A program made the translations under genes and the position numbers. The notes below the pieces were generated by a model, which did no database searches, had not been told where the DNA came from, and was given only the letters and a program-made list of their open reading frames with translations. From Desmodus rotundus (Eukaryota; Chordata; Mammalia; Chiroptera; Phyllostomidae), in contig NC_071394.1 of NCBI RefSeq assembly GCF_022682495.2, forward strand, positions 31,654,470 through 31,718,469: a stretch of DNA of 64,000 nucleotides, in the 5' to 3' direction. Positions 45,101 through 48,673 of the stretch are shown piece after piece. Each line of letters begins with the position of its first letter. Positions within the stretch are counted from its first letter, which is position 1.

Positions 45101-45712
45101 CTGGAACCATGAGGAAGGTGCCAAGAAAATGTGATATTTGATGTGGACACAGTAAAAATAGGCTTAAGTAGGTGAACAGGTCTGAGAACGGCTTTCTGGT
45201 TGTTCTGATTAGACTATTTCTTTTATGGAAAGGGAAAAAGGTCTGGAATCAGTATTTATTGAGTATGTGCAAAATTCGGGAATTCTGTCAGATAATCACA
45301 CACTTAGTTTTCAGAGTAATACAGTCATTAAGTTCTGTTTTCCTTGATAGAGACCAAGAAATAGCCACCAGCTTAGAAATCATTTGAGACTTGGTGCATA
45401 CTTACTAGCAATAAGATAAGTGATAAGCTTACTTATCCAAGAAGGCCAAGGCCTTGAATCCCTTATTCACCAGGACAACGAAACTTTGTTGAACCACAAA
45501 GAAAAATGAAATTGTGTGAGTCATTTTTTCCTACCACGGTACTACTTTCTAAATGAATGTGACAGTACATTTTAAGATTCTTGCTGTTTAACCCTGAGTT
45601 TTCTGTTTCAGGTATAATTTTAGCAGTTGTGTTTATCCGAATGAAGAAGAATAATGGCAAAGACAATGTTGAAAGTGCTCAGACATCTGAAGTCAGACCT
45701 CTGAGAACGTGA
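235..45712 (+). CDS. CDH17: Cadherin-17 (LI-cadherin), complete coding region in 17 exons
   Basis: Join 235-282, 7457-7555, 11836-11970, 12829-12967, 15143-15301, 15407-15606, 17892-18023, 18341-18491, 20889-21104, 24574-24650, 26529-26720, 35799-36043, 38512-38642, 40813-41052, 42850-42966, 43086-43199, 45612-45712. The sum is 2496 nt, 831 residues plus TGA, with no internal stop and with matching phases at every junction. The product is a seven-repeat cadherin: signal peptide about 1-21, calcium motifs LDRE (83-86, 297-300, 624-627) and DxNDN-type (117-121, 331-335, 440-444, 558-562, 658-662), a membrane span about 782-807 and a short tail without a catenin-binding region. LI-cadherin mediates calcium-dependent adhesion on intestinal epithelial cells and acts without catenins (known of the family). 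Identity is from close residue-by-residue agreement with human CDH17 as I remember it; the N-terminus is one codon shorter. Every intron is GT-AG. The gene is about half the length I recall for human, mainly through smaller introns. Confidence 0.97.
1320..1545 (+). repeat. MIR SINE remnant
   Basis: Shows the MIR layout in order: loss of a tRNA-like head, 'gggtgagttacttaa', 'cctcagttttttgccctgtgaaatg', and an end in 'agtacttaataaacattag'. Diverged, as expected for an ancient mammalian SINE. Confidence 0.7.
1560..3570 (-). mobile_element. Half-L1 (HAL1-type) retrotransposon, nearly full length, minus strand
   Basis: Read on the minus strand it starts at 3570 with the L1-type opening 'ggacttctggtcaagatgg', has a GC-rich leader of about 0.9 kb, then an ORF1-like region (two frames, 2677-2489 and 2422-2063), and runs directly into a 3' UTR that ends near 1560 with AATAAA and an A-rich end. 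No ORF2 (endonuclease or reverse transcriptase) is present and there is no room for one, which is the HAL1 design: a LINE-1 derivative with ORF1 only, known in mammals including bats and mobilised by L1 enzymes in trans. It lies in antisense to CDH17 within intron 1. A 5'-end copy of the same family sits at 9501-10200. An internally deleted L1 is the alternative. Confidence 0.75.
2063..2677 (-). pseudogene. Broken ORF1 of the half-L1 (RNA-binding protein remnant)
   Basis: Two open stretches on the minus strand: 2677-2489 (62 codons, lysine/glutamate-rich, like the L1 ORF1p coiled-coil region) and 2422-2063 (119 codons). The second holds ORF1p-like signatures: '[19 protein letters not shown]', '[17 protein letters not shown]', 'PRHTIRM' and '[10 protein letters not shown]'. 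These match the L1 ORF1p segment where the RNA-recognition domain begins. The two parts are in different frames or separated by stops between 2489 and 2422, and the C-terminal domain decays after residue 70. It is not a working gene. Confidence 0.7.
3575..3695 (+). repeat. L2-type LINE 3' end remnant
   Basis: The stretch 'ccacgaggaagggactgtg', then 'tagcctcagcacatagcac' and 'agtgccaggaataag', follows the order of the L2 3' UTR (start-of-consensus 'gagggcagggactgtg... cccagcacctagcacagtgcctggcacat'). Confidence 0.6.
6425..6612 (+). repeat. MIR SINE remnant
   Basis: The order 'acctggcaaattacttaacctctctgtgtctgagtctcatc', split in the text as 'ttacttaacctctctgtg' then 'tcatcacctataaaatgg', followed by 'gtcaggattaa', is the MIR core in forward orientation. 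Confidence 0.75.
7150..7320 (+). repeat. MIR SINE remnant
   Basis: Contains 'gcttaacctctctgaacctc' and a tail with 'agtaaagcctcaacaaata', the central and 3' parts of MIR. It ends about 140 bases before coding exon 2. Confidence 0.65.
7457..7555 (+). CDS. CDH17: CDH17 coding exon 2 (start of mature protein, EC1)
   Basis: 99 nt, phase 0 at both ends, acceptor 'ttttttaacag' and donor GTAATG. Encodes residues 17-49, including the signal peptide end (TSGYG then Q) and the first EC1 strand ([19 protein letters not shown]). Human matches at most positions. The exon is symmetrical, so skipping would keep the frame but remove the start of EC1. Confidence 0.95.
7891..7920. repeat. (GT)15 microsatellite
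   Basis: Uninterrupted run of GT dinucleotides, 30 bases. Confidence 0.98.
8345..8453 (+). repeat. MER5A-like (hAT-Charlie) segment inside the mariner
   Basis: 'tctagtgggtagaggccagg', 'ggtgctgctaaacatc' and 'aagaattatttggccaaaat' follow the order of the MER5A 3' half as I recall it. It lies between the mariner left end and its right half. Either the mariner family carries it as captured DNA or it reached here by rearrangement. Confidence 0.5.
8639..8850 (-). mobile_element. VES-type tRNA-derived SINE, inside the mariner
   Basis: Minus-strand copy: T-rich 3' end at about 8639, 'agagagacgggaaggg' purine-rich body, and the tRNA-like head at the right edge ('atccactgagctacactggc', 'cagggcc'). 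Mariner sequence resumes at 8851. Flanks 'ccggttttgaatatttttt' and 'ccaattgtgaatttttttaa' look like a decayed target-site duplication, so the SINE inserted after the mariner. Confidence 0.88.
9079..9153. repeat. Poly(A) and (GAAA)n microsatellite
   Basis: A16 followed by about 14 GAAA units. It looks like an expanded retroelement tail, though no clear element body lies directly beside it. Confidence 0.97.
9333..9499 (-). mobile_element. VES-type tRNA-derived SINE
   Basis: Minus-strand copy: 'aaaagagaaagagaggg' body at the left, then 'acccaggcatgagtcctgac', and the head 'ccactgagctacaccagcca' plus 'gggct' at the right. It abuts the half-L1 5' fragment at 9500, so it probably inserted into or beside it. 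Confidence 0.85.
9501..10200 (-). mobile_element. Half-L1/L1 5'-region fragment, minus strand
   Basis: Collinear with the element at 1560-3570: both share 'gagcatcctgattaccagtg' type sequence, 'catctgataggctg', 'tttgggccatatttctttgt', 'agagccttag' and the 'tccttggttgttggacttcc' leader. It lacks the extreme 5' end and everything downstream of the ORF1 start. Confidence 0.72.
10560..11110 (-). repeat. Ancient L1 3' UTR remnant (probable)
   Basis: AT-rich; 'tattattgaggttgaacaac' and 'ggattgtgctaatttacatt' resemble the L1 3' UTR read in antisense. Very diverged; the edges are guesses. Confidence 0.4.
11161..11312 (+). repeat. L1 3' end, plus strand
   Basis: 'ggtgccaggtgggtactgg', 'ctgtacacctgaaaccaata' and a closing 'caataaaaatttaaaa' match the typical 3' end of laurasiatherian L1 copies. 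Confidence 0.6.
11836..11970 (+). CDS. CDH17: CDH17 coding exon 3 (EC1)
   Basis: 135 nt, phase 0-0, acceptor 'ttttccccag', donor GTGAGT. Residues 50-94, with the LDRE calcium motif at 83-86 (KALDRETRA). Aligns without gaps to human EC1. Confidence 0.96.
11971..12828 (+). other. CDH17 intron 3 (0.86 kb)
   Basis: I see no recognisable repeat or second gene here; one purine-rich run ('gggagggggagggggaag', about 12431-12449) is the only compositional feature. Confidence 0.8.
12829..12967 (+). CDS. CDH17: CDH17 coding exon 4 (EC1-EC2 linker)
   Basis: 139 nt, phase 0 in, phase 1 out; acceptor 'ctgcatcag', donor GTAACA. Residues 95-141 (split Gly). Carries the linker calcium motif DINDN at 117-121 ([11 protein letters not shown]). 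Confidence 0.96.
13095..13340 (+). repeat. MER5A-like hAT-Charlie DNA transposon remnant
   Basis: 'ggcttctcaaccttgactcc' near the left and 'acccctggttgagaaccact' at the right form the imperfect inverted ends, with 'aggatgtttagcagcatccc' and 'cagacattgccaaatgttcc' between: the MER5A order. Confidence 0.8.
13945..14135 (+). repeat. Bat L1/half-L1 3' end, plus strand
   Basis: 'gacatggacaacagtgtggt', 'gattgcagggtggggaggg' then 'tacaataaaaataatt' and an A-rich tail. The same 3' end recurs at 30197-30296 (minus) and about 37478-37695 (plus). Confidence 0.72.
15143..15301 (+). CDS. CDH17: CDH17 coding exon 5 (EC2)
   Basis: 159 nt, phase 1-1; acceptor 'ttgttcaatag', donor GTAAGT. Residues 141-193 plus a split Gly194. 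N-glycosylation sequons at N148 (VNATD) and NNKT. The last residues are TWAG where human has TREG, a small change at an exon end. Confidence 0.96.
15302..15406 (+). other. CDH17 intron 5, 105 nt, open in the reading frame
   Basis: Only 105 bases, a multiple of three, with GT-AG ends and no stop in the CDH17 frame. The frame therefore stays open from exon 5 through the intron into exon 6. Retention would add 35 residues to EC2. See findings. Confidence 0.9.
15407..15606 (+). CDS. CDH17: CDH17 coding exon 6 (end of EC2, start of EC3)
   Basis: 200 nt, phase 1 in, phase 0 out; acceptor 'tttccatag', donor GTAGTG. Residues 194-260. Where a DxNDN linker motif would stand between EC2 and EC3 the sequence reads VKENIWKAP (233-241), so this linker lacks the usual calcium ligands, as is known for LI-cadherin. 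Sequon at ENST. Confidence 0.96.
16250..16455 (+). repeat. MIR SINE remnant
   Basis: 'gagagcactggatttggaag' head, 'tgagtcatttaactattctg' and 'aatgaaatggagattataac' in MIR order. Confidence 0.7.
17060..17235 (+). repeat. MIR SINE remnant
   Basis: 'gcaaatcacttaaacttttt', 'tttcctcatttgtagaatgg' and 'gagcatttaatgagataata' are the MIR core and tail. Confidence 0.78.
17892..18023 (+). CDS. CDH17: CDH17 coding exon 7 (EC3)
   Basis: 132 nt, phase 0-0; acceptor 'ggccctgcag', donor GTGAGT. Residues 261-304 with LDRE at 297-300. The exon is symmetrical; in human liver tumours an in-frame CDH17 isoform lacking exon 7 has been reported (from memory), but I cannot map numbering exactly. Confidence 0.96.
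18024..18340 (+). other. CDH17 intron 7 (0.3 kb)
   Basis: 317 bases, no repeat or other feature recognised. Confidence 0.85.
18341..18491 (+). CDS. CDH17: CDH17 coding exon 8 (EC3-EC4 linker)
   Basis: 151 nt, phase 0 in, phase 1 out; acceptor 'cttcctgtcgtag', donor GTAAGA. Residues 305-354 plus split Val355. DINDN at 331-335 followed by PPTCP, as in human. Confidence 0.96.
19660..20065 (+). repeat. Ancient mammalian interspersed repeat, family not named
   Basis: 'ttgtaacaaacaaagtacca', 'gtagcttaaaacaacagaaa', 'ctcacagttctggaggccaa' and 'caagatccttaactatttac' are signatures of a very common mammalian repeat that I recognise but cannot assign to a family with confidence. Confidence 0.6.
20075..20695 (+). 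mobile_element. MaLR/ERVL-type LTR remnant
   Basis: Opens 'ggctgaattgtgatcccctc' and closes 'gcttccagaaactgtgagaa', 'aataaatttctgttgttaaa', 'gctgcccagtctgtggtac', the 5' and 3' signatures of MST/MLT1 LTRs. The (TA)n at 20309-20344 expands its middle. Confidence 0.7.
20309..20344. repeat. (TA)n microsatellite
   Basis: TA run with one G interruption ('atatgtatat'). Confidence 0.95.
20889..21104 (+). CDS. CDH17: CDH17 coding exon 9 (EC4)
   Basis: 216 nt, phase 1-1; acceptor 'ttctgcacag', donor GTCAGT (a less common +3 C). Residues 355-426 plus split Asp427; sequon at N418 (YNLTV). The boundary with exon 8 reads ENEGVVSDIGTL against human ENERLGNSIGTL, so this is the least conserved junction. 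Confidence 0.95.
22335..22470 (+). repeat. L2-type LINE remnant (probable)
   Basis: 'agttactgagcattcacttt', 'ggatacatctgtgaataaga' and 'ctcaaggagctctcatggta' follow the L2 3' region order. Confidence 0.55.
23425..23625 (+). repeat. MIR SINE remnant
   Basis: 'cactagttagttgtgtgacc', 'cttagtcaggttacctaact' and 'agtgcctggtgcctaggg' are clear MIR landmarks. Confidence 0.82.
24574..24650 (+). CDS. CDH17: CDH17 coding exon 10 (EC4-EC5 linker)
   Basis: 77 nt, the smallest internal coding exon, phase 1 in, phase 0 out; acceptor 'ttgattttcag', donor GTGAGT. Residues 427-452 with the linker motif DINDE at 440-444 (human DINDQ). Confidence 0.95.
25760..25890 (+). repeat. MIR SINE remnant
   Basis: 'agcacaggctttggagttag' and 'gggtatgaaacccaatttgg' mark the MIR 5' part in forward orientation. 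It is followed at once by an inverted MIR. Confidence 0.75.
25895..26155 (-). repeat. MIR SINE remnant, inverted
   Basis: 'gagtacttactatgtgccag', 'gacagaagatgaaactgaga' and 'cagagttcaggctcttaacc' are MIR read backwards over almost its full length. Confidence 0.85.
26529..26720 (+). CDS. CDH17: CDH17 coding exon 11 (EC5)
   Basis: 192 nt, phase 0-0; acceptor 'tccttcttag', donor GTAAAT. Residues 453-516, from [10 protein letters not shown] to IIKK, with ARDADEP as the DxD calcium motif (human TDADEP). Confidence 0.96.
26989..27520 (-). mobile_element. Solo endogenous retrovirus LTR, 532 bp, minus strand
   Basis: Ends are a perfect 6-base inverted repeat, TGTAAC at 26989 and GTTACA at 27515-27520. 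CTTA stands on both sides (26985-26988 and 27521-27524), a 4-bp target duplication typical of class I (gammaretrovirus-like) elements. On the minus strand a TATA-like 'ccttataaaaac' (about 27186-27196) precedes AATAAA (27069-27074), giving U3-R-U5 order. No internal retroviral sequence adjoins it, so it is a solo LTR left by recombination. It lies antisense to CDH17. Confidence 0.83.
28033..28235 (+). repeat. hAT-like DNA transposon remnant (probable)
   Basis: Begins 'caggggtgtccaaccttttg' and has 'tcttgggccatgcattaaat', 'aaaaaatctcataatgtttt', 'gggccgcattcattgccatc'. I recognise this as a common mammalian DNA-transposon-like repeat with CAGGG ends; family name uncertain. Confidence 0.6.
28413..28638 (-). 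mobile_element. VES-type tRNA-derived SINE
   Basis: Minus-strand copy: T-rich end and 'tatcctcccccaaggacatt' at the left, (gagag)-rich body, and the tRNA head at the right ('cagggatcaaacctgtgacc' is box B; 'ggagccgaactggccagg'). Flanks 'cttgaggaaagcttttg' (28396-28412) and 'cttgagaaacgttttca' (from 28638) are an imperfect target-site duplication. Confidence 0.88.
29930..31065 (-). mobile_element. Ancient L1 3' UTR, minus strand, with a nested insertion
   Basis: 'ttctgggcacctcatataaa', 'tttgtccatgcctctgtcat', 'attgctggatcacggaggag', 'acttgcatttccctgatgat', 'tcctttgcccattttaaaaa' and 'ggttgtcttttcacactact' are the L1 3' UTR read in antisense. It is interrupted at 30197-30296 by a younger L1-type insertion. 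Confidence 0.85.
30197..30296 (-). mobile_element. 5'-truncated bat L1/half-L1 insertion, 100 bp, with 15-bp target duplication
   Basis: Flanked by identical 15-mers 'ctgactggcttattt' at 30182-30196 and 30297-30311. The insert starts with a T-run (its poly(A) tail on the minus strand) and its other end reads 'catggacaacagtgtggtg' on the minus strand, the same 3' end as the copy at 13945-14135. Confidence 0.92.
31325..31530 (+). repeat. MIR SINE remnant
   Basis: 'cttgctctgtgaccatgaca', 'tctgatctgtaaaaatgggt' and 'catagcacccagtacataat' in MIR order. Confidence 0.72.
31890..32640 (-). mobile_element. ERVL/MaLR-type LTR remnant
   Basis: 'gggctcagttcacaagactg', 'agccagttgcaaatcccagg', 'ctagaacagctcatagaact', 'ccagcacgtggatgtgttca' and 'aggaaattccaagggattta' are landmarks of an old mammalian LTR that I recognise; I judge minus orientation. 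A second copy of the same family lies at about 63290-63700. Confidence 0.68.
33480..33725 (+). repeat. L2-type LINE remnant
   Basis: 'tctaaaacactaatctgacc', 'aagtcacagctctttagcct' and 'cagccccacacgttctgttc' follow the L2 3' region. Confidence 0.7.
34291..34318. repeat. (TG)n microsatellite
   Basis: Fourteen TG units, uninterrupted. Confidence 0.97.
35753..35788 (+). promoter_or_regulatory. Extended pyrimidine tract at the exon 12 acceptor
   Basis: A (CT)n run followed by a 16-T run ends 10 bases before the 'ctacacag' acceptor of exon 12. It serves as the polypyrimidine tract, and as a microsatellite plus homopolymer it should vary in length between individuals. Confidence 0.75.
35799..36043 (+). 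CDS. CDH17: CDH17 coding exon 12 (EC5-EC6)
   Basis: 245 nt, the longest coding exon, phase 0 in, phase 2 out; acceptor 'ccctacacag', donor GTAGAC. Residues 517-597 plus split Ser598. Begins PLDFET (the LDRE-equivalent), carries DVNEA at 558-562 and sequons YNTS and GNVT. Confidence 0.96.
37261..37459 (+). mobile_element. VES-type tRNA-derived SINE, plus strand
   Basis: The only plus-strand copy. Head 'gccctggccaggaagctcag' then 'ttagttagagcatcatcc' (box A) and 'ttgtgggtttgatcccagg' (box B), about 35 bases apart, the RNA polymerase III promoter of a tRNA. The body 'caccaatgagtacatcaat' and a (tctc)-rich then A-rich tail follow. Confidence 0.92.
37470..37695 (+). repeat. Bat L1-type 3' end, plus strand
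   Basis: 'ctgacaacagtgtggtgatt', 'gtgcacctgaaacctgtatg' and closing 'caataaattcaataaaaagg' with an A-rich tail. It directly follows the SINE tail. Confidence 0.72.
37850..38098 (+). repeat. L2-type LINE 3' end remnant
   Basis: 'tcagaaagactgctctgagt', 'tattgtctttaccacatttt', 'actgcctggtatttgctaag' and 'cactcaacagatgtttattg' match the L2 3' UTR order. Confidence 0.7.
38512..38642 (+). CDS. CDH17: CDH17 coding exon 13 (EC6, RGD motif)
   Basis: 131 nt, phase 2 in, phase 1 out; acceptor 'caccttatgaag', donor GTGAGC. Residues 598-641 plus split Gly642. Contains RGD at 602-604 ([10 protein letters not shown]), the integrin-binding motif reported for human CDH17, and LDRE at 624-627. Confidence 0.96.
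39105..39230 (+). repeat. MER5-type hAT-Charlie remnant (probable)
   Basis: 'gccagaatcacctgaggagc' and 'gggtggcccagggtttctgt' resemble MER5A/B ends and middle. Confidence 0.55.
40180..40340 (-). repeat. MIR SINE remnant, inverted
   Basis: 'tatggggtaggtactcttat', 'ttttacagatgaggaaacca' and 'gttaagtaacttgctcatgt' are strong MIR landmarks read backwards. Confidence 0.85.
40470..40640 (+). repeat. MIR SINE remnant
   Basis: 'aaggtatgggctctaacgtc', 'ctcagcttctctgagcctca' and 'gtcttctcatctgtaaatgt' in forward MIR order. Confidence 0.75.
40813..41052 (+). CDS. CDH17: CDH17 coding exon 14 (EC6-EC7)
   Basis: 240 nt, phase 1-1; acceptor 'caatcccttag', donor GTGAGT. Residues 642-721 plus split Gly722; the last canonical linker motif DVNDN at 658-662 followed by APRLAKEY. 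Includes FEATDDDQ, a DxD-type calcium motif of EC7. Confidence 0.96.
41053..42849 (+). other. CDH17 intron 14 (1.8 kb)
   Basis: Mostly an ancient L1 in antisense (about 41210-42560). 42565-42845 shows no element I recognise. Confidence 0.8.
41210..42560 (-). mobile_element. Ancient L1 ORF2 region, minus strand, decayed
   Basis: 'ctaacctcatagaacgagtg', 'tgaagccatgtgggcctgga', 'caaagaaccagctttagatt', 'ggcatttggtgttataaatt' and 'cttgatcagtctggctagag' are familiar from the L1 reverse-transcriptase and C-terminal region read backwards. No open frame of length remains. The 3' part (42200-42560) resembles other L1-type 5' sequence and may be a separate fragment. Confidence 0.7.
42850..42966 (+). 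CDS. CDH17: CDH17 coding exon 15 (EC7)
   Basis: 117 nt, phase 1-1; acceptor 'ttgtgacag', donor GTAGGT. Residues 722-760 plus split Val761. Contains [12 protein letters not shown], strongly conserved with human. Confidence 0.96.
42967..43085 (+). other. CDH17 intron 15 (119 nt)
   Basis: Very short intron, GTAGGT to TTTTCAG. Its length is not a multiple of three, so retention would shift the frame. Confidence 0.9.
43086..43199 (+). CDS. CDH17: CDH17 coding exon 16 (juxtamembrane and start of membrane span)
   Basis: 114 nt, phase 1-1; acceptor 'ctgcttttcag', donor GTGAGT. Residues 761-798 plus split Gly799. Three cysteines ([10 protein letters not shown]) lie just outside the membrane, and the span begins at about 782 ([17 protein letters not shown]). 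Confidence 0.96.
43490..43650 (+). repeat. L2-type LINE remnant (probable)
   Basis: 'tgctatgtgccaggcactgt', 'gtggtgggcaagacataaca' and 'acctaatctcacagggcttg' fit the L2 3' part. Confidence 0.55.
44000..44180 (+). repeat. L2-type LINE remnant (probable)
   Basis: 'attcaaacccttcattatta' and 'tgacatggaagggccttcat' resemble the L2 segment 'aaacccttcagtggc... caaggccctccatgat'. Confidence 0.5.
44490..44815 (-). repeat. Ancient L1 3' UTR remnant, minus strand
   Basis: 'taaggtgtacaatttggtta', 'atacaccttacaaagtgatc', 'tgactatattccctgtgcta' and 'tttataactggaaagtcgta' match L1 3' UTR sequence in antisense. Confidence 0.75.
45612..45712 (+). CDS. CDH17: CDH17 coding exon 17 (end of membrane span, cytoplasmic tail, stop)
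   Basis: Acceptor 'tctgtttcag'; coding 101 nt from phase 1 to TGA at 45710-45712. Residues 799-831: the rest of the span (GIILAVVFI) and a basic, short tail ending VRPLRT, where human ends VKPLRS. There is no beta-catenin-binding domain, as expected for the 7-repeat cadherins. Confidence 0.96.
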
Positions 45713-46515
45713 ATTTGAAAAGGAATGTTGGCGTTTATGTACCAAGTGCTATTTCAGTAACACAACCATTTAATCCCATAATTTTGCTTTTCATCCAACA
45801 TGTGCACCATAATTTTTTACAGATATACCTTCTTGCCCTTTAATATTTTATTACTTTTAGTTATTTTGTGTGCGATAGACATTAGAGATAGTTTCCATTT
45901 TCCCATGATACTTTTCTCCTCTGCAAAAGCCTTAACTATTTATGCCAAAACAAAATGTATATGTTCTTCCCCTTTAGGGAGAGATGTGATGATGAAATAA
46001 TCTGTGTATTTTTTCTTCTTCAAGGAGGTTTATCAGTCACCCACCTCAGAACTTCCTGGATTCCACTTATACTTTTTATCCATCCTGTCTCCTTTAGTAT
46101 TTCACAAATTTAAAAATATTTGTTGGAGAAAAGACAAAGTAAAGTATTGTTAAAAATTTAAAAAAGGAGCCTTGTCCCTCAGTTTGAACAGAAACTCTTT
46201 GGTGTCATTAGCCTTTCTTAGTGCAGTGTGTGACTTACATCGCTCTTCATCTGAGGTTTGGCCACTTGGGAATGTCACAAGCCCACCACAGGCCACACGG
46301 AGCCCTCCACAGAGACCAATCACTGACGGGGTTTACGCAATGCCTACTACACTTACATACTTACATGCTGCGCATGTTTCTTTATGTGTTTATTAATGAA
46401 GTTTTGGTCATTGTATATTTAATATCATTGTATATTTGGTCATTGTGTTGTGGAAAATGAGGAAGCATGAAAGAAATAGTGACAAGAATCGAGAATAAAT
46501 GTTGGCCGTGGTTGT
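45713..46515 (+). other. CDH17: CDH17 3' UTR (end inferred)
   Basis: No splice or coding signal follows the stop. The region is AT-rich and free of recognised repeats, consistent with a 3' UTR of about 0.8 kb. The end is placed just after the first strong poly(A) signal; later signals at 46657-46662 and 46924-46929 could extend it. Confidence 0.65.
46494..46499 (+). terminator. CDH17: CDH17 poly(A) signal AATAAA (best candidate)
   Basis: Canonical AATAAA followed within 10-30 bases by a G/U-rich element ('ttggccgtggttgtttttg'). Alternatives are AATAAA at 46657-46662, which has a weak downstream element, and at 46924-46929, which is followed by 'gctctttgtgggctttt'. Confidence 0.65.
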
Positions 46516-46519
46516 TTTT

Positions 46520-48225
46520 GTTTTCCTGAATCTCTTTTGTTCTACTTCCTTGTTCTTTGCATTTGTTGAGTAAAGGGCTGGATGACAATGGTTACCTATT
46601 ATTTATCAAAATTGTTTTCCATGTAGAATTAGCCCAAGAGGAGGGGTCTACAATGAAATAAAACCCCACTGATCTCATTACCATGGATTGAAGGGCTTAG
46701 AGCATATATACTAGGTATTTTTAAAAATTTAAATGAGAACCTTTGAGATTTGGAAGCATTTCTAGGCCCAGAGCTGTTGTACAATTCCCAATCTGAGCTT
46801 CGAAAGCATTCAACATTACTCAACCTCTCAGAATTTTCAAGAATTTTCTGAGCAGCACTCATATCTGAAAAGTTGCTCTTATGATGATGGCTGAAAGCAG
46901 GCCACAGAGGTGTATTTTTCATAAATAAAGCTCTTTGTGGGCTTTTATTATTTTTTTAAGTCAAAAAAGTGAAACAAAAGAAAAATATTCAAATTGTTTT
47001 TAAGACTTCGGTATTGCTTTCTTTGATCCTGTGTTTCAAACACTCTTTTACGTTTTGTTTTTTTTTTCCACATGAGGCCATTGGAAGTCTTACAATGGGT
47101 AAGATTCTCTCCTGTATCACCACACATCGAAAGACAAAACAAAAGAAAACAAAATCCAAGAGAACCAAAAGAAAACTTCCTTCACACATTTACCCCAACC
47201 TAAGGTACAGTCTAACATCCTCAGAAGCTTCTATAGGTATTTTGCTTGTGTGTTATTGACAAGGAGTGACTGTGAGCTGACATTTAGGTCACTTATAGTT
47301 GCATTATTGCTTGCCGTGCTTATTTTCAAGGAGTCATATTACCATTACTTAAAGACCAAGGCCGTCTCCAGGCAAGTCTGCTGAGGTGGGCTCAGGAGGT
47401 CTCTCCTATCTCAATTTAATGCTGTCCTCTCTGGACCAACTTATATCACCTAATAATAGGCTGATTACATAGAACGTTTTCATCTAAAGTCACTGATTAA
47501 TATTCATACTTCCTGTGCTATTTCTCCCTCTCAACCTTCTTTTCCTTCCATGACCACATCCTACCCATTCTTATGGTCATAAAGACCAGTTTAAATACTG
47601 GTGCCTCTAGGAAGCCTTCTCCAGTTTCCTACAGGAGACCAGCCCACTGCCTCATCTAAGCTCTCACACTGCAGTGAAGAAAATAGTTTTTCAGGCCAGG
47701 ATTCATTCTCTCTTCTGGTAGGAACATGTCTATCTGCCCCTGGGTGACATCTCTCTCACCCTCTGACTAGTCCGTATAGTTTGGGTAGAGCCAACCCGCT
47801 CTTTTTCTCCGTCCCTCAGCTCTCAAGATGGGACCTTTATCTCAGTGAGACTCACTTCTAGAACTTCTGTTACAACTTTAGGAAGAGAGCTCTCTTTACA
47901 TTGCATTTGCTAAACAAGTAGGAAGTAAGATTAGATCGATCTAGTCACCTCGATAACGAAGAGGTGAGCCTGTCCCAGAGCGAGGACCACGAAGAGTCAA
48001 GGTATCAGAGGAGAGATTTTTAAGATGTGAATATCTGGATTCAACTGTGTCTAGACTTTTCCATCCTGTGAGTAATCACATTCTTTTTTTTATTTAAAGC
48101 TCAATGGATTTCTGCCCCTTGAAACCAAAAGAGTAGATATTGTACCTTGCTTATAGCCCTTCTCATGTTCTACAGTTAGTGCCCATTTGATCTCCCCAGC
48201 TGGTCTGGGACTTCCCAGTATCTTC
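46520..48225. other. Intergenic, no gene recognised
   Basis: After possible 3' UTR extension to about 46950, it is low-complexity and AT-rich. An L2-like patch lies at about 47540-47780 ('ctctaggaagccttctccag', 'cctctgactagtccgtatag'). I see nothing else. Confidence 0.7.
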
Positions 48226-48230
48226 TCAAT

Positions 48231-48640
48231 GTTAGTTATGGTTAGAGTTAGAGTTATGATTAAGGTTGAGTTTATAAGGTTTGGGGTTAGAGCTAGCTTA
48301 GAGAGTAGGCTTTAGAGTTAAATTAGGGTAATGTTAGGTTAAGGGTAAGGGATAGGATTAGGTCTAGGGTTAGTGTTAGGTTTTAAGTTATGTTTAGGGT
48401 TACGGTTTGAATTAGAGTTAAATCTAGTGTTAGAGTTAGGGCTGAGATTATGATCAGAGTTACAGTTAATGGTAGAGTTAGAGGTATCCTTGAGGTTTGG
48501 GTTTAAATTAGGGTTAGTGTAAGGGATAGGTTAAAGGACAGGGTTAGGATTGGTTTTACATTTTGAGTTCAGATTATTTTTAGAACTAGGGTTGGAGTTA
48601 GTTTAAAGTTAGGGTTAGGGTTAGGGCTAGGGTTAGGCTT
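48231..48640 (+). repeat. Degenerate telomere-like (TTAGGG) array
   Basis: About 410 bases built of TTAGGG and one-base variants (TTAGAG, TTAGTG, TTATGG and similar). Perfect units cluster at the right end (48608-48637: 'gttagggttagggttagggc'), and units become more diverged leftward. The G-rich strand is plus. It stops a few bases before the LTR-like element, separated by about 34 bases. Confidence 0.85.
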
Positions 48641-48673
48641 GGGGACAAAAATGCGTCCTCTCAATGCCACTAT

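Larger units (their letters stand above)
43200..45611 (+). other. CDH17 intron 16 (2.4 kb)
   Basis: Contains L2-like stretches (about 43490-43650 and 44000-44180) and an L1 3' UTR remnant (about 44490-44815, minus). 43210-43480, 43700-43990 and 44830-45600 hold nothing I recognise. Confidence 0.78.

Noticed and set aside
48231..48640. A true chromosome end
   Set aside because: Single-copy and repeat DNA continue on both sides and the units are heavily mutated, so it is internal.
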